Assembly (NCBI RefSeq): GCF_902167145.1
Contig: NC_050105.1
Location: 141,345,988-141,409,987 of the forward strand
Direction of reading: 5' to 3'
From: Zea mays
Lineage: Eukaryota; Streptophyta; Magnoliopsida; Poales; Poaceae
Length of the DNA: 64,000 bases
Numbering within the stretch: position 1 is the first letter of the stretch; each line of letters begins with the position of its first letter. A model generated the notes under the pieces. That model searched no databases and had not been told where the DNA came from. It saw only the letters and a list, made by a program, of their open reading frames with translations. The position numbers and the translations under genes were made by a program. This document shows, piece by piece, positions 1 to 9,352 of the stretch.

Positions 1-1
1 T

Positions 2-1813
2 ACAAACATGAGAATCAACCTTAGCAATTAGTTTAGCATTTTCATTTCTAAGGTTGTTAATGGTCTCATGGCAAGTGCTTAGCTCACTAGACAATTTTTC
101 ACATTTTTCAACTTCTAGAGCATAAGCATTTTTAACCTTAACATGCCTTTTATTTTCCTTGATTAGGAAGTCCTCTTGGGAGTCCAAGAGATCATCCTTC
201 TCATGGATGGAACTAATCAATTCATTTAATTTTTCTTTTTGTTGCATGTTTAGGTCGGCAAAAAGGGTAAGATTATTTTCCTCATCACTATCATTATCAT
301 CACTAGAGGATTCATATTTAGTGGAGGATTTAGATTTAACCTTCTTCCTTTTGCCGTCCTTTGCCATGAGGCACTTGTGGCCGACGTTGGGGAAGAGGAG
401 TCCCTTGGTGACGGCGATGTTGGCGGCGTCCTCGTCGGAAGAGGACTCGCTGGAGCTCTCGTCGGAGTCCCACTCCCGGCAAACATGGGCATCGCCGCCC
501 TTCTTCTTGTAGTACTTCTTCTTTTCTCTCCTCTTTCCCTTCTTGTCGTCGCCCCTGTCACTGTCACTAGACATAGGACATTTTGCAATGAAATGACCGG
601 GCTTACCACATTTGTAGCACACTTTCTTGGAGCGGGGTTTGTAGTCCTTCCCCCTCCGTTGCTTGAGGATTTGGCGAAAGCTTTTGATGATTAAAGCCAT
701 CTCCTCATTGTCGAGCTTGGAGGCGTCAATTGGTTGTCTACTTGGTGTAGACTCCTCCTTCTTCTCCTCCGTCGCCTTAAAAGCCACCGGTTGTGCTTCG
801 GACGTGGAGGGTTCGTCAAGCTCGTTGATCTTCTTTGATCCTTTAATCATGCATTCAAAGCTCACAAAATTCCCGATTACTTCCTCGGGAGTCATTAGTG
901 TGTATCTAGGATTACCACGAATTAATTGAACTTGAGTGGGGTTAAGGAAAATAAGTGATCTCAAAATAACCTTAACCACCTCGTGGTCATCCCACTTCTT
1001 GCTCCCGAGGTTGCGCACTTGGTTCACCAAGGTTTTGAGCCGGTTGTACATATCTTGTGGCTCCTCCCCTTGGCAAATACGGAAGCGACCGAGCTCCCCC
1101 TCGATCGTTTCCCGCTTGGTGATCTTGGTGAGTTCATCACCCTCGTGCGCGGTCTTGAGAAGGTCCCAAATCTCCTTTGCATTCTTCAACCCTTGCACCT
1201 TGTTGTATTCCTCCTTGCTTAGAGAGGCGAGGAGTATGGTTGTAGCTTGAGAGTTGAAGTGCTCGATTTGGGCCACTTCGTCCGTATCATAGTCTTCATC
1301 CCCTACGGATGGTACCTGTGCTCCAAACTCAACAACATTCCATATACTTTTGTGGAGTGAGGTTAGATGAAATTTCATTAAATCACTCCACCTAGCATAA
1401 TCTTCGCCATCAAAAGTTGGCGGTTTGCCTAATGGAACGGAAAGTAATGGAGTATGTCTAGGTGTACGAGGATAGTGTAAGGGGATCTTACTAAACTTCT
1501 TGCGCTCTTGGCGCTTAGAAGTTACGGACGACGCATCGGAGTCGGAGGTTGATGTTGATGAAGTGTCGGTCTCGTAGTAGACCACCTTCCTCATCCTCTT
1601 GTGCTTGTCGCCTTTCCGATGCGACTTGTGGGAAGAAGATTTTTCCTTCTTCTCTTTGTGGTGTGAGGAAGAAGATCTTTTCTCCTTCCGTTTGGAGGAG
1701 TCCTTCTTCTTCTCCTTCCTCTTGGTGCGGGATTCTTCCGATGAAGTGCTCCCTTGGCTCGTAGTGGGCTTGTCGCCGGTCTCCATCTCCCTCTTGGTGT
1801 GATCTTCCGACAT
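2..1813 (-). CDS. Copia gag polyprotein, C-terminus off window
   Basis: The frame is open from an ATG at 1813 to the left edge, about 604 codons with no stop. It encodes the structural Gag that builds the virus-like particle and packages element RNA. The N-terminus is highly charged, with Ser/Lys-rich stretches. The Gag fold follows (motifs GKPPTFDGEDY, EIWDLLKTAHEG, GELGRF, YNRLKTLVNQVR). A CCHC zinc knuckle lies at about residues 399-412 (CYKCGKPGHFIAKC). An acidic Ser/Asp-rich stretch and the start of a coiled coil complete the visible part. The ATG was chosen because it is the first in frame after the PBS, 35 bases downstream. Pol should lie to the left, out of view. No nonsense codon or frameshift was found. 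Confidence 0.88.
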   Translation of the reverse strand, partial: MSEDHTKREMETGDKPTTSQGSTSSEESRTKRKEKKKDSSKRKEKRSSSSHHKEKKEKSSSHKSHRKGDKHKRMRKVVYYETDTSSTSTSDSDASSVTSKRQERKKFSKIPLHYPRTPRHTPLLSVPLGKPPTFDGEDYARWSDLMKFHLTSLHKSIWNVVEFGAQVPSVGDEDYDTDEVAQIEHFNSQATTILLASLSKEEYNKVQGLKNAKEIWDLLKTAHEGDELTKITKRETIEGELGRFRICQGEEPQDMYNRLKTLVNQVRNLGSKKWDDHEVVKVILRSLIFLNPTQVQLIRGNPRYTLMTPEEVIGNFVSFECMIKGSKKINELDEPSTSEAQPVAFKATEEKKEESTPSRQPIDASKLDNEEMALIIKSFRQILKQRRGKDYKPRSKKVCYKCGKPGHFIAKCPMSSDSDRGDDKKGKRREKKKYYKKKGGDAHVCREWDSDESSSESSSDEDAANIAVTKGLLFPNVGHKCLMAKDGKRKKVKSKSSTKYESSSDDNDSDEENNLTLFADLNMQQKEKLNELISSIHEKDDLLDSQEDFLIKENKRHVKVKNAYALEVEKCEKLSSELSTCHETINNLRNENAKLIAKVDSHVC

Positions 1814-1847
1814 CACTTTGAGCGGTTAGGCTCTAATGAAGCACCGG

Positions 1848-1859
1848 GCTCCGATACCA
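1848..1859 (-). other. Primer-binding site of copia element 1
   Basis: On the minus strand this reads TGGTATCGGAGC, two bases from the LTR edge. It matches the plant initiator-tRNA-Met complement TGGTATCAGAGC with one mismatch. It marks the adjoining LTR as the 5' LTR and fixes the element orientation. Confidence 0.8.
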
Positions 1860-1861
1860 AT

Positions 1862-3167
1862 TGAAAGTCGCCTAGAGGGGGGTGAATAGGACGAAACTGA
1901 AATTCTCAAAAATAATCACAACTACAAGTCGGGTTAGCGTTAGAAATATAATAGAGTCCGCGAGAGAGGGTGCAAAACAAATCGCAAGCGAATAATGAAG
2001 TGAGACACGCGGATTTGTTTTACCGAGGTTCGGTTCTCTCAAACCTACTCCCCGTTGAGGAGGCCACAAAGGCCGGGTCTCTTTCAACCCTTACCCTCTC
2101 TCAAACGGTCCCTCGGACCGAGTGAGCTTTCTCTTCTCAATCACTTGGAACACAAAGTTCCCACAAGGACCACCACAAGATTGGTGTCTCTTGCCTCAAT
2201 TACAAGTGAGTTTGATCGCAAGAAAGAATCAAGAAAGAAGAAAGCAATCCAAGCGCAAGAGCTCGAAAGAACACAAGCAAATCTCTCTCTCTAATCACTA
2301 GGGCGTTGTGTGGAATTTGGAGAGGATTTGATCTCTTTGGTGTGTCTAGAATTGAATGCTAGAGCTCTTGTAAGTAGTTGGGATGTTGAAAACTTGGATA
2401 CAATGAATGGTGGGTGGTTGGGGGTATTTATAGCCCCAACCACCAAACTAGCCGTTTGGTGAGGCTGTCTGTTCGATGGCGCACCGGACAGTCCGGTGCA
2501 CACCGGACATGTCCGGTGCGACAGCCACGTCACCAAAGCCGTTGGGATTCGACCGTTGGAGCTCTGTCTCTGGGCCCGCCTTGATGTCCGGTGGCGCACC
2601 GGACATGAACTGTAGATTGTCCGGTGCGCCTGCTCCCGCATGCCTGACGACTGCGCGCTTCTGGCGCGCATTAAATGCGTCGCAGGTAGCCGTTGGCGCC
2701 GAAATAGCCGTTGCCCCGCTGTTACACCGGACAGTCCAGTGTACACCGGACAGTCCGGTGAATTATAGCGGAGGGCCGAAGTGAATTCCTAAGGCTGACG
2801 AGTTCCGGAGGCCGCTCTTCCTTGGAGCACCGGACATGTCCGGTGTACACCAAACAGTCCGGTGAATTATAGCGGAGTTGCCTCTGGAATTTCCCGAAGG
2901 TGAGCAGTTCGGAGTTGGAGTCCTGTGGTGCACCGGACATGTCCAGTGGCACACCGGACAGTCCGGTGCGCCAGACCAGAGGTGCCTTCGGTTGACCCTT
3001 GCTCCTTTATTTGAACCCAATACTTGGTCTTTTTATTGGCTAAGTGTGAACCTTTTTGCACCTGTATAACTTATACACTAGAGCAAACTAGTTAGTCCAA
3101 TATTTGTGTTGGGCAATTCAACCACCAAAATTATTTAGGAACTAGGTGTAAGCCTAATTCCCTTTCA
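1862..3167 (-). repeat. 5' LTR of copia element 1
   Basis: This 1306-bp LTR is bounded by TG and CA and is about the same length as the LTR at 59884-61186. On the plus strand the segment 2480-2970 is studded with perfect or near-perfect palindromes built on CACCGGAC..GTCCGGTG, mostly in back-to-back pairs. The short ORFs here are translations of these palindromes and are not genes. The LTR should carry the element's promoter and polyadenylation signals. Confidence 0.88.
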
Positions 3168-3169
3168 AT

Positions 3170-4054
3170 CTCCCTTCTGACAATTCGGTGGGCTATTTTA
3201 ACGACATCATTATCCCTCAGGGAGTTTAGCTCCAGCAGGAGGAAGCCCCGGCGCCGGTTGAAGCGGTTCTTGCCTTGCCTGCTTTCCCTTCTGACAACAT
3301 AAATTTGGAGGGAAACAATGTCGAGGGACAGGACAACATGCAAATTGAAGATAACATCAATGTGGGCCTCATGTTGCACTTGGATCGAACCATCCTTGAT
3401 CCTGCTTTTGAAGATTTCTTGGCCAGAAAGCGTTCCTCCTCTTGGGCTGATTTGTTCCCTGACAATGACGGCTCAGTTTCTGTTCCAAAGATTTGGGCTG
3501 CTTTCTTCATGGGCCTTTTAATGAGGCCAGATTCGTTTGATTGGGCCAGGAAATTCCTTTTGTCGAGAGCTATCTCGGCATTCGTCGCACCCAGCATGGA
3601 CACCATTTCAATCAGAATTCCCCCTCCACCCAGTCAGGATTCCCCTGCTAAGCCTCAACTCTCTCCCCAGTCAGAGGCAACTCCCAGAAAAAGGCAGCCT
3701 ATCTCAGTCGACACGACAGTCAGAAGGAGTGCCAGGCTTAGGGCAAAGGCCAAGGGCTTCAAAAATTGCACTGGGATTGGCAAGAAAAATTGCTCATGCT
3801 GCACTCAATATACCCCTCCTTCTATGCATCTTGACGTCATCAAGAAATTGGGTGCTGAGTTCTGTAAAATGACCCCTTCCAAGCTAAGTCCGGAGGACTT
3901 GAACAGATCCAAGGCCACTGGTACTGCCATTCAGAGGCCGGTTGCTTCCACCGACAGCAAGGATGAGGAATCTGACTTCTCTGATGAACAGGTGGGGGAC
4001 CCTTACTTCAATAATGACAATGATGATGAAGCCAATACCTCGGCGGGGTTGTAA
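3170..4054 (+). pseudogene. LINE ORF1 C-terminal part
   Basis: The frame runs from the LTR junction to a stop at 4052-4054, but an in-frame TAG lies at 3227-3229, so it is not intact. The segment after that stop is about 275 codons. It is Pro/Ser-rich, has a basic patch (VRRSARLRAKAKGF), a Cys-rich cluster (NCTGIGKKNCSCC) and an acidic C-terminus (DEESDFSDEQVGD). In plant L1 elements ORF1 encodes an RNA-binding, gag-like chaperone. That role is inferred from its place upstream of the endonuclease ORF, since no RRM or CCHC domain is visible in this C-terminal piece. The 5' half was displaced by copia element 1. Confidence 0.65.
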
Positions 4055-4477
4055 GGCTTTGGCCTCCCCCTTTTGGGTCGTTTGGTGTTTTTGGTACACT
4101 GCTTGGCAACTATTTTGTTGGTTAACGGTTGGTGCTGGCGCGCATGTGGCGCTCTTTGATTTTTCTGAAACTTACTCTGATGGAATCGAGGTTTATTTCC
4201 TGTTTGATACAATTAACTCTGATGGAGTCAATGACTCTTTGCTGCCTGAAATGGTTAATTTTGATGGCTGGAGGTTCGGTTATTTTTTATGTGGGTTCTC
4301 TTTGCATTTTTCTTGTTGGGCCCATTGGATGCCTTATTCCCCTCATGTCATGCAGATTATGTGGCCCTTTCAATTCTACTGCTTATGGATTTATACTGGA
4401 AGAAGGATCTATTGGTGTATGCTATGCATACCAGAATTCCTTAATTTTAAGACTGATAGTTTACCATGACGTCTGGC

Positions 4478-6165
4478 TGTAGGATCTAGGACACCGGCTA
4501 GAGGGGGGTGAATAGACGGTTTTGACTAAAATCAACAATATTAAATAAATTTAATCAATACAACAAGAGGAATAAATTCTCTAGTGTCAATAAGTAAACA
4601 ATGTATGAAAAACAACTACGGAGATTGAATATTTGAAGAACAATAAGCAAATCACTAATCAATTGCAAGGCAATAAGTAATGCTAGAAGGAATAGACACC
4701 GAAATTTATCCCGTGGTATCGGTGATTTGCCGATCACCCCTAATCCACGTTGAGGTGGACTTCAAGCTCTCACTTGCTCCTCTATCAAGACACGACTTGA
4801 TCTTTGAGCCAAGTGGACAAGAAATCACTCAATACCTCGATTCCACTAATGTCACCTTTGCCGCTCCGGCGAGGTAGGCGTGAACCCCTCACAATCAACA
4901 CCGCGACTTCTCCACAATCTTCTTGGAGAGCTCGACAGAGACAATCACCCGAGCCGTCTAGGAGGCGGCAACCTCCAAGAGTAACAAGCCAACGACGCTT
5001 GCTCGGTGTACCACCTAGTGCCTCAAGAATCACCAAATGATGCAAATGCACTAGGAACCCTCAATCTCTCACTAGAATGCAATCTCAAGCAAAGAGTGTG
5101 AGAGAGTGAGTTGGAGGATCACAAATGAGCTCAATGTGTGCAAGGAATGGCCAAGAGGGGTCTCTCACACGAGCTACCCTTCTATTTATAGTCCCCCATC
5201 TAAAACCAACCGTTATGTGCAAAAGGGGGCAATTCTGCGCACACGCGGACCGTCCGCGCCCTAGGGCCGGACGGTCCGCCGTACATATAACGGCTATAAT
5301 GACCGTTTGAAACATGTCAGAGTTGACTCAAAAGGTGGGTCCGGACAGTCCGCCCTTCAAGGCCGGACCGTCCGCGACCTGGCAGAATGAAACACCCGAG
5401 TCTCGGATCAACAGAAGTTAGCACACGCGGACCGTCCGGCTATAAATCCCGGACGGTCCGCGACCTGAGACAGTACTGTCCGGACTGGTCCCCCGGACAG
5501 TCCGTAGTACAAATCTATAAAAACACACAGTCCCTGTCCAAAAACGAGTTTGACACTTGTGGACCGTCCGCCCCTCACAGCTGGACCGTCCACCTATAAT
5601 TCAGGGACTGGCCCGAAGCCACCCTCCTCTGGTCATGACTGCGGACGGTCCGGCCCTAAGGCCCGGACGGTCTGCAGTGCAATAGAACACAGTGTCAATA
5701 CAAATGGTCAGACTTCGGACCCTTCTGGTGGATCGCGGACGGTCCGCCCCTAAGGCCCGGACAGTCCGCGCGTTCATGACTTCGCAATTTTTCAAACATG
5801 CTTTTGAAAGAACTTTTGACTCGCGAAATGTGAAGCGCTGTTAGTCCTCATGCAAATGCAACTACTTGATGCTCTATGAGGCACTAAGTCTTACACAGAT
5901 CTAAGTCATTGACCCCTCTTAATAGTACGGCTATCTAGTCTACTAATCCGGTCAGGTATCTTCTCTAAACTCCTTAAGACCGGCAAAAATGAAACCTATA
6001 TAATACCTTTCCCTTCATCTGATCCACAACCAATGCGTATGATTCTTCAACATTTCCTGTTCTATGTGGTCCAACCCTGCATTCTTATTTCTCCAAGAAT
6101 CGTTAGTCCACAAACAGTTGTCATTAATTACCAAAACATTACCAAAGGGGCCTAGATGATTCACA
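4478..6165 (-). repeat. 3' LTR of copia element 2
   Basis: This 1688-bp LTR starts TGTGAATCATC on the minus strand and ends CCTACA. The segment 5233-5775 holds an array of palindromic units with GGAC..GTCC cores in GC-rich arms (for example gcggaccgtccgcg). It is near-identical to 23464-25152. Confidence 0.9.
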
Positions 6166-6183
6166 ATCTCCCCCTTTTTGGTA
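6166..6183 (-). other. Polypurine tract of copia element 2
   Basis: The minus strand reads CCAAAAAGGGGGAGAT directly before the 3' LTR start TGTGAATC. This is the expected primer site for plus-strand cDNA synthesis. Confidence 0.8.
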
Positions 6184-6770
6184 ATTGATGACAACACCAC
6201 ATAGTATTTTAAAGAGAAGTTTAGTTTCTCCAAGTCTCTCTCATACCTAAGGTATAAGATAGATCTTGGAGATGAGTTTCATAGGACTTATCTTGATTTG
6301 AAGTTCTGTCCGAGAGATAGACAAATCCCAATAAAAACTCAGTATGTAAGAAAGGCTCCCCCTAAGTGTGTGCAGGATTATTTGAAGCTGAAGATATAAC
6401 ACACACATAATATATTGGAGTTTGATGGAGACTTTCCTACAATCATGGTTATCGAGGCATACAAGAGATGATCCGTAGAGTGAGCGCAGCAATTATAATC
6501 ATACCTCGATAAACCACACACAGAGTAATTTGAACTAAAAACATAGTTCATCCCACAGAATATTACAGATAATAGTCCACATGACAATTAATAGATCAAA
6601 CAGTTCCAAATGCGTAAGACATAAACTAATGCAAGCGGCATGAAAAGGTAAAATGCATATGCATGGTCTTAATGTCCACATAGAACCACCAACTCCCCCT
6701 GAAGGAGACGCCAACAACTTCTCTTCCACTTCTCTCCCCCTTTGGCATCAATTGCCACAAAGGAGAGGCC
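6184..6770 (-). other. 3' untranslated region of copia element 2
   Basis: This lies between the stop of the third ORF (6771) and the polypurine tract. It is AT-rich with short pyrimidine runs. No gene or repeat was recognised. Confidence 0.5.
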
Positions 6771-7323
6771 TCACTGATCACCAGGCGGAGGATGCATGTT
6801 GTAGTAGTGAGTGCTGAAGGTGTCAAACAGGGAGGAGAACTGGCTAAAATCCTGCTGGAGCTGCTGCTGCCTCTGACTTATATCATGCATGTTGTCATTT
6901 GTAGAAAGATTGTCAAATTGACTGGAGAGAGCACCCATGTTATCTTGAAAACTCTGTTGCATATTGTTCAGCCTGGACATGATGGGATCAGTGACATTAG
7001 TGTGAATCTGATCACGAAACTCAGAAAATTCAGAGTTGAGCGCATCCCAGTTACTGTCAAAGCGAGACTGCATGTCATCGAGGCGGTGATCCACATGTGT
7101 CATCAGGCCCTCAAAGCGAGTATCAATATGAGTCTCAAGCCCTTGCTGCATGTTGTGAAAATAAGGATCAAAGTATCCTGGAGCAGGCTCCCAATAGTGC
7201 TGAGGCTGAGGAGGAGGTGGAGGAGGAGGCATCTGCTGTCCCTCAACATTAGGAGCTGCTCCACCCTCATAGCCAGGGTCTTCCTCATCATCTGGGAAGG
7301 GAGTGAGTGGCCTGGTGAGAAAC
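6771..7323 (-). pseudogene. Third ORF of copia element 2, C-terminal part
   Basis: This is the downstream piece of the ORF that begins near 17246 and was cut by element 3. The frame stays open across the insertion once one TSD copy (gaaac, 7319-7323) is counted. It is acidic, then has a proline run followed by PQPQHYWEPAPGYFDPYF. A heptad-like coiled-coil stretch follows (segments such as LDDMQSRFDSNWDALNSEF and MSRLNNMQQSFQDNMGAL). The stop is at 6771-6773. No transmembrane segment is visible. The position matches the env-like or extra ORF of SIRE-clade elements. Function is unknown. Confidence 0.65.
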
Positions 7324-8559
7324 TGAGAGCACCTAGAGGGGGGGGTGAATAGGTGACCCTGTAAACTTCAAAAACTTAAGCCACAAAAACTTGTTAAGTG
7401 TTAGCACAAGTATGGCCAAGTGGCTAGAGAGGAGTCAAAACACAAGAAATCAATCACAGAGATGACACGGTGGTTATCCCGTGGTTCGGCCAAGTACAAA
7501 ACTTGCCTACTCCACGTTGTGGCGTCCCAATGGACGAGAGTTGCACTCAACTCCTCTCAAGTGATCCAATGATCAACTTGAATACCACGGTGTTCTTGCT
7601 TTTCTTTTCTCAATCCCGTTTGCGAGGAATCTCCACAACTTGGAGTCTCTCGCCCTTACAATTGGATTTCACAAAGAAGCACGGAGTAAGGGAGGGAAGC
7701 AACACACACAAATCCACAGCAGAATGCGCACACACACGGCCAAGAAACGAGCTCAAGAGACTATCTCAAAGTTCACACTAGAACGAGCTCGAATCGCTGA
7801 GAATGACAAACGAATGCGCAAAGACTGAGTGTGGATGATCAAGAATGCTCTAAGGTTGCTTGGTGTTGTCCTTCATGCGCCTAGGGGTCCCTTTTATAGC
7901 CCCAAGGCAGCTAGGAGCCGTTGAGAATAAATCTGGAAGGCCATCCTTGCCTTCTGCCGTCGAGTGCACCGGACAGTCCGGTGCACACCGGACACTGTCC
8001 GGTGCCCGATTTATTTCCTTAAACAGCGCAGCCGACCGTTGCCGACCGTAGCAGATCTGGCGCACCGGACAGTCCGGTGCACACCGGACAGTCCGGTGCC
8101 GCTTTCCGACCGTTGGCCAGACCACGTGTCGCGCGCAGATTCCGCGGCCGACCGTTGGCCCTAGCCGACCGTTGGCTCACCGGACAGTCCGGTGCACACC
8201 GGACAGTCCGGTGAATTTTAGCCGTACGCCGTCGGCGAATTCCCGAGAGTGGCCACTTTGGCCGAGGCAGCCTGGCGCACCGGACACTGTCCGGTGCACC
8301 ACCGGACAGTCCGGTGCCCCAGACCGAGACAGCCCCTTGGCTGTACACAGCCATGTCTTCTCTTCTCTTCTTCTTTCTGTTTCTACCACTTAGACAAATA
8401 TATTAGTACACAAAACCAATGTACTAAGACTTAGAAACATACCTTTGCTCTTGATTTGCACTTTGTTCATCCATTGCATAAATTCACATTTTAAGCACTT
8501 GAGTTGGCACTCAATCACCAAAATACTTAGAAATGGCCCAAGGGCACATTTCCCTTTCA
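7324..8559 (-). repeat. 3' LTR of copia element 3
   Basis: This 1236-bp LTR starts TGAAAGGGAAATGTGCC on the minus strand and ends CTCTCA. The segment 7965-8315 carries eight CACCGGAC..GTCCGGTG palindromes in back-to-back pairs, as in the element 1 LTR. Confidence 0.92.
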
Positions 8560-8577
8560 ATCTCCCCCTTTTTGGTG
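8560..8577 (-). other. Polypurine tract of copia element 3
   Basis: The minus strand reads CACCAAAAAGGGGGAGAT immediately before the 3' LTR. Confidence 0.8.
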
Positions 8578-9352
8578 ATTTATGCCAACACAACATAAAG
8601 CAACTAGAACAAGTGCAAAAACACTTCAAATGAAACTCAAATTGATTTTGATTCAATTTTGGCATATATGGATCATCCTTTGCCACCACTTGGTTTGTTT
8701 TTGCAAATCAAACTCAAATCTCTATCTCTAAGTCAAACACACATGTTGAAGCATAAAGAGAGTTATTCCAAAAGAGATTGAGATTGATCAAAGATTTCAA
8801 AAACTCCCTCTAATTCCCATAATCACCACTTCTCCCCACAAGAAGCCAACTTTTGACAAGAGACACAATGAAAGAGTTTTGACAAAACAAAAGCTCTATT
8901 CTTCTGTTTTCAAAATCTCTCAAGTGGTAGCTGATCCATTTATTGCTTTGGCCTTTATTTTCTCCCCCTTTGGCATCAAGCACCAAAACGGGATCAATCT
9001 TGGCCCTGTAACCCCATTGCCTCACCAAAATCTTCAAGTAAGAGTACGAAGGCAATAAGATCATAGAGATGAACTTGGAATAAGTTACCCTCTCATCGGA
9101 GTGCAGTGGAAGTCTTTCATGGTCCAAGTCCACCTTTTCCCTTTCAATTCTCCTTCGAGACTAAATCAATCAAACTCAAGCATATGGTTAGTCTCAAAGG
9201 GTCAAGTTGTAACACATCTCCCCCTAAACATGTGCATCACTTTGCAACAGACTTGTGAGGTCCAGGGAGTGTTTGTACAACTTGAGCACCACAGTAAGCA
9301 ACAAAATGCAGAATGAACCTGATCAAATGCATAAACACATGTATGCTACAAT
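8578..9352 (-). other. 3' untranslated region of copia element 3
   Basis: This is the stretch between the pol stop and the polypurine tract. It has several CT-rich runs but no ORF of note, and unlike element 2 there is no third ORF here. Confidence 0.6.

Larger units (their letters stand above)
1..3167 (-). mobile_element. Copia element 1 (Opie/SIRE-like), 5' half
   Basis: This is the 5' portion of a minus-strand Ty1-copia retrotransposon; pol and the 3' LTR lie beyond the left edge. In minus-strand order the window shows the 5' LTR, a primer-binding site and a long gag ORF. The LTR begins TGAAAGGGAATTAGG and ends with a complement of tgaaagtcgcctagagg. The same LTR type recurs at 59884-61186. 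The element sits inside LINE ORF1 sequence that resumes at 3168. Its TSD cannot be checked because the other end is outside the window. The clade name is inferred from gag style and LTR, not from a database match. Confidence 0.88.

Noticed and set aside
250..609. A 119-codon minus-strand ORF inside the left copia gag, suggesting gag is broken
   Set aside because: It is an off-frame reading. The true gag frame is open from 1813 to the window edge, with five A bases at 260-264 keeping it in phase.
2291..2952. Overlapping ORFs with repeated HRTVRC or PDCPV-like peptides
   Set aside because: They are translations of LTR palindromes on both strands. The same peptides recur in every LTR of this type.
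2480..2975. CRISPR-like array of short repeats
   Set aside because: Units are palindromes within LTRs of a plant retrotransposon, with irregular spacing and no unique spacers or cas genes.
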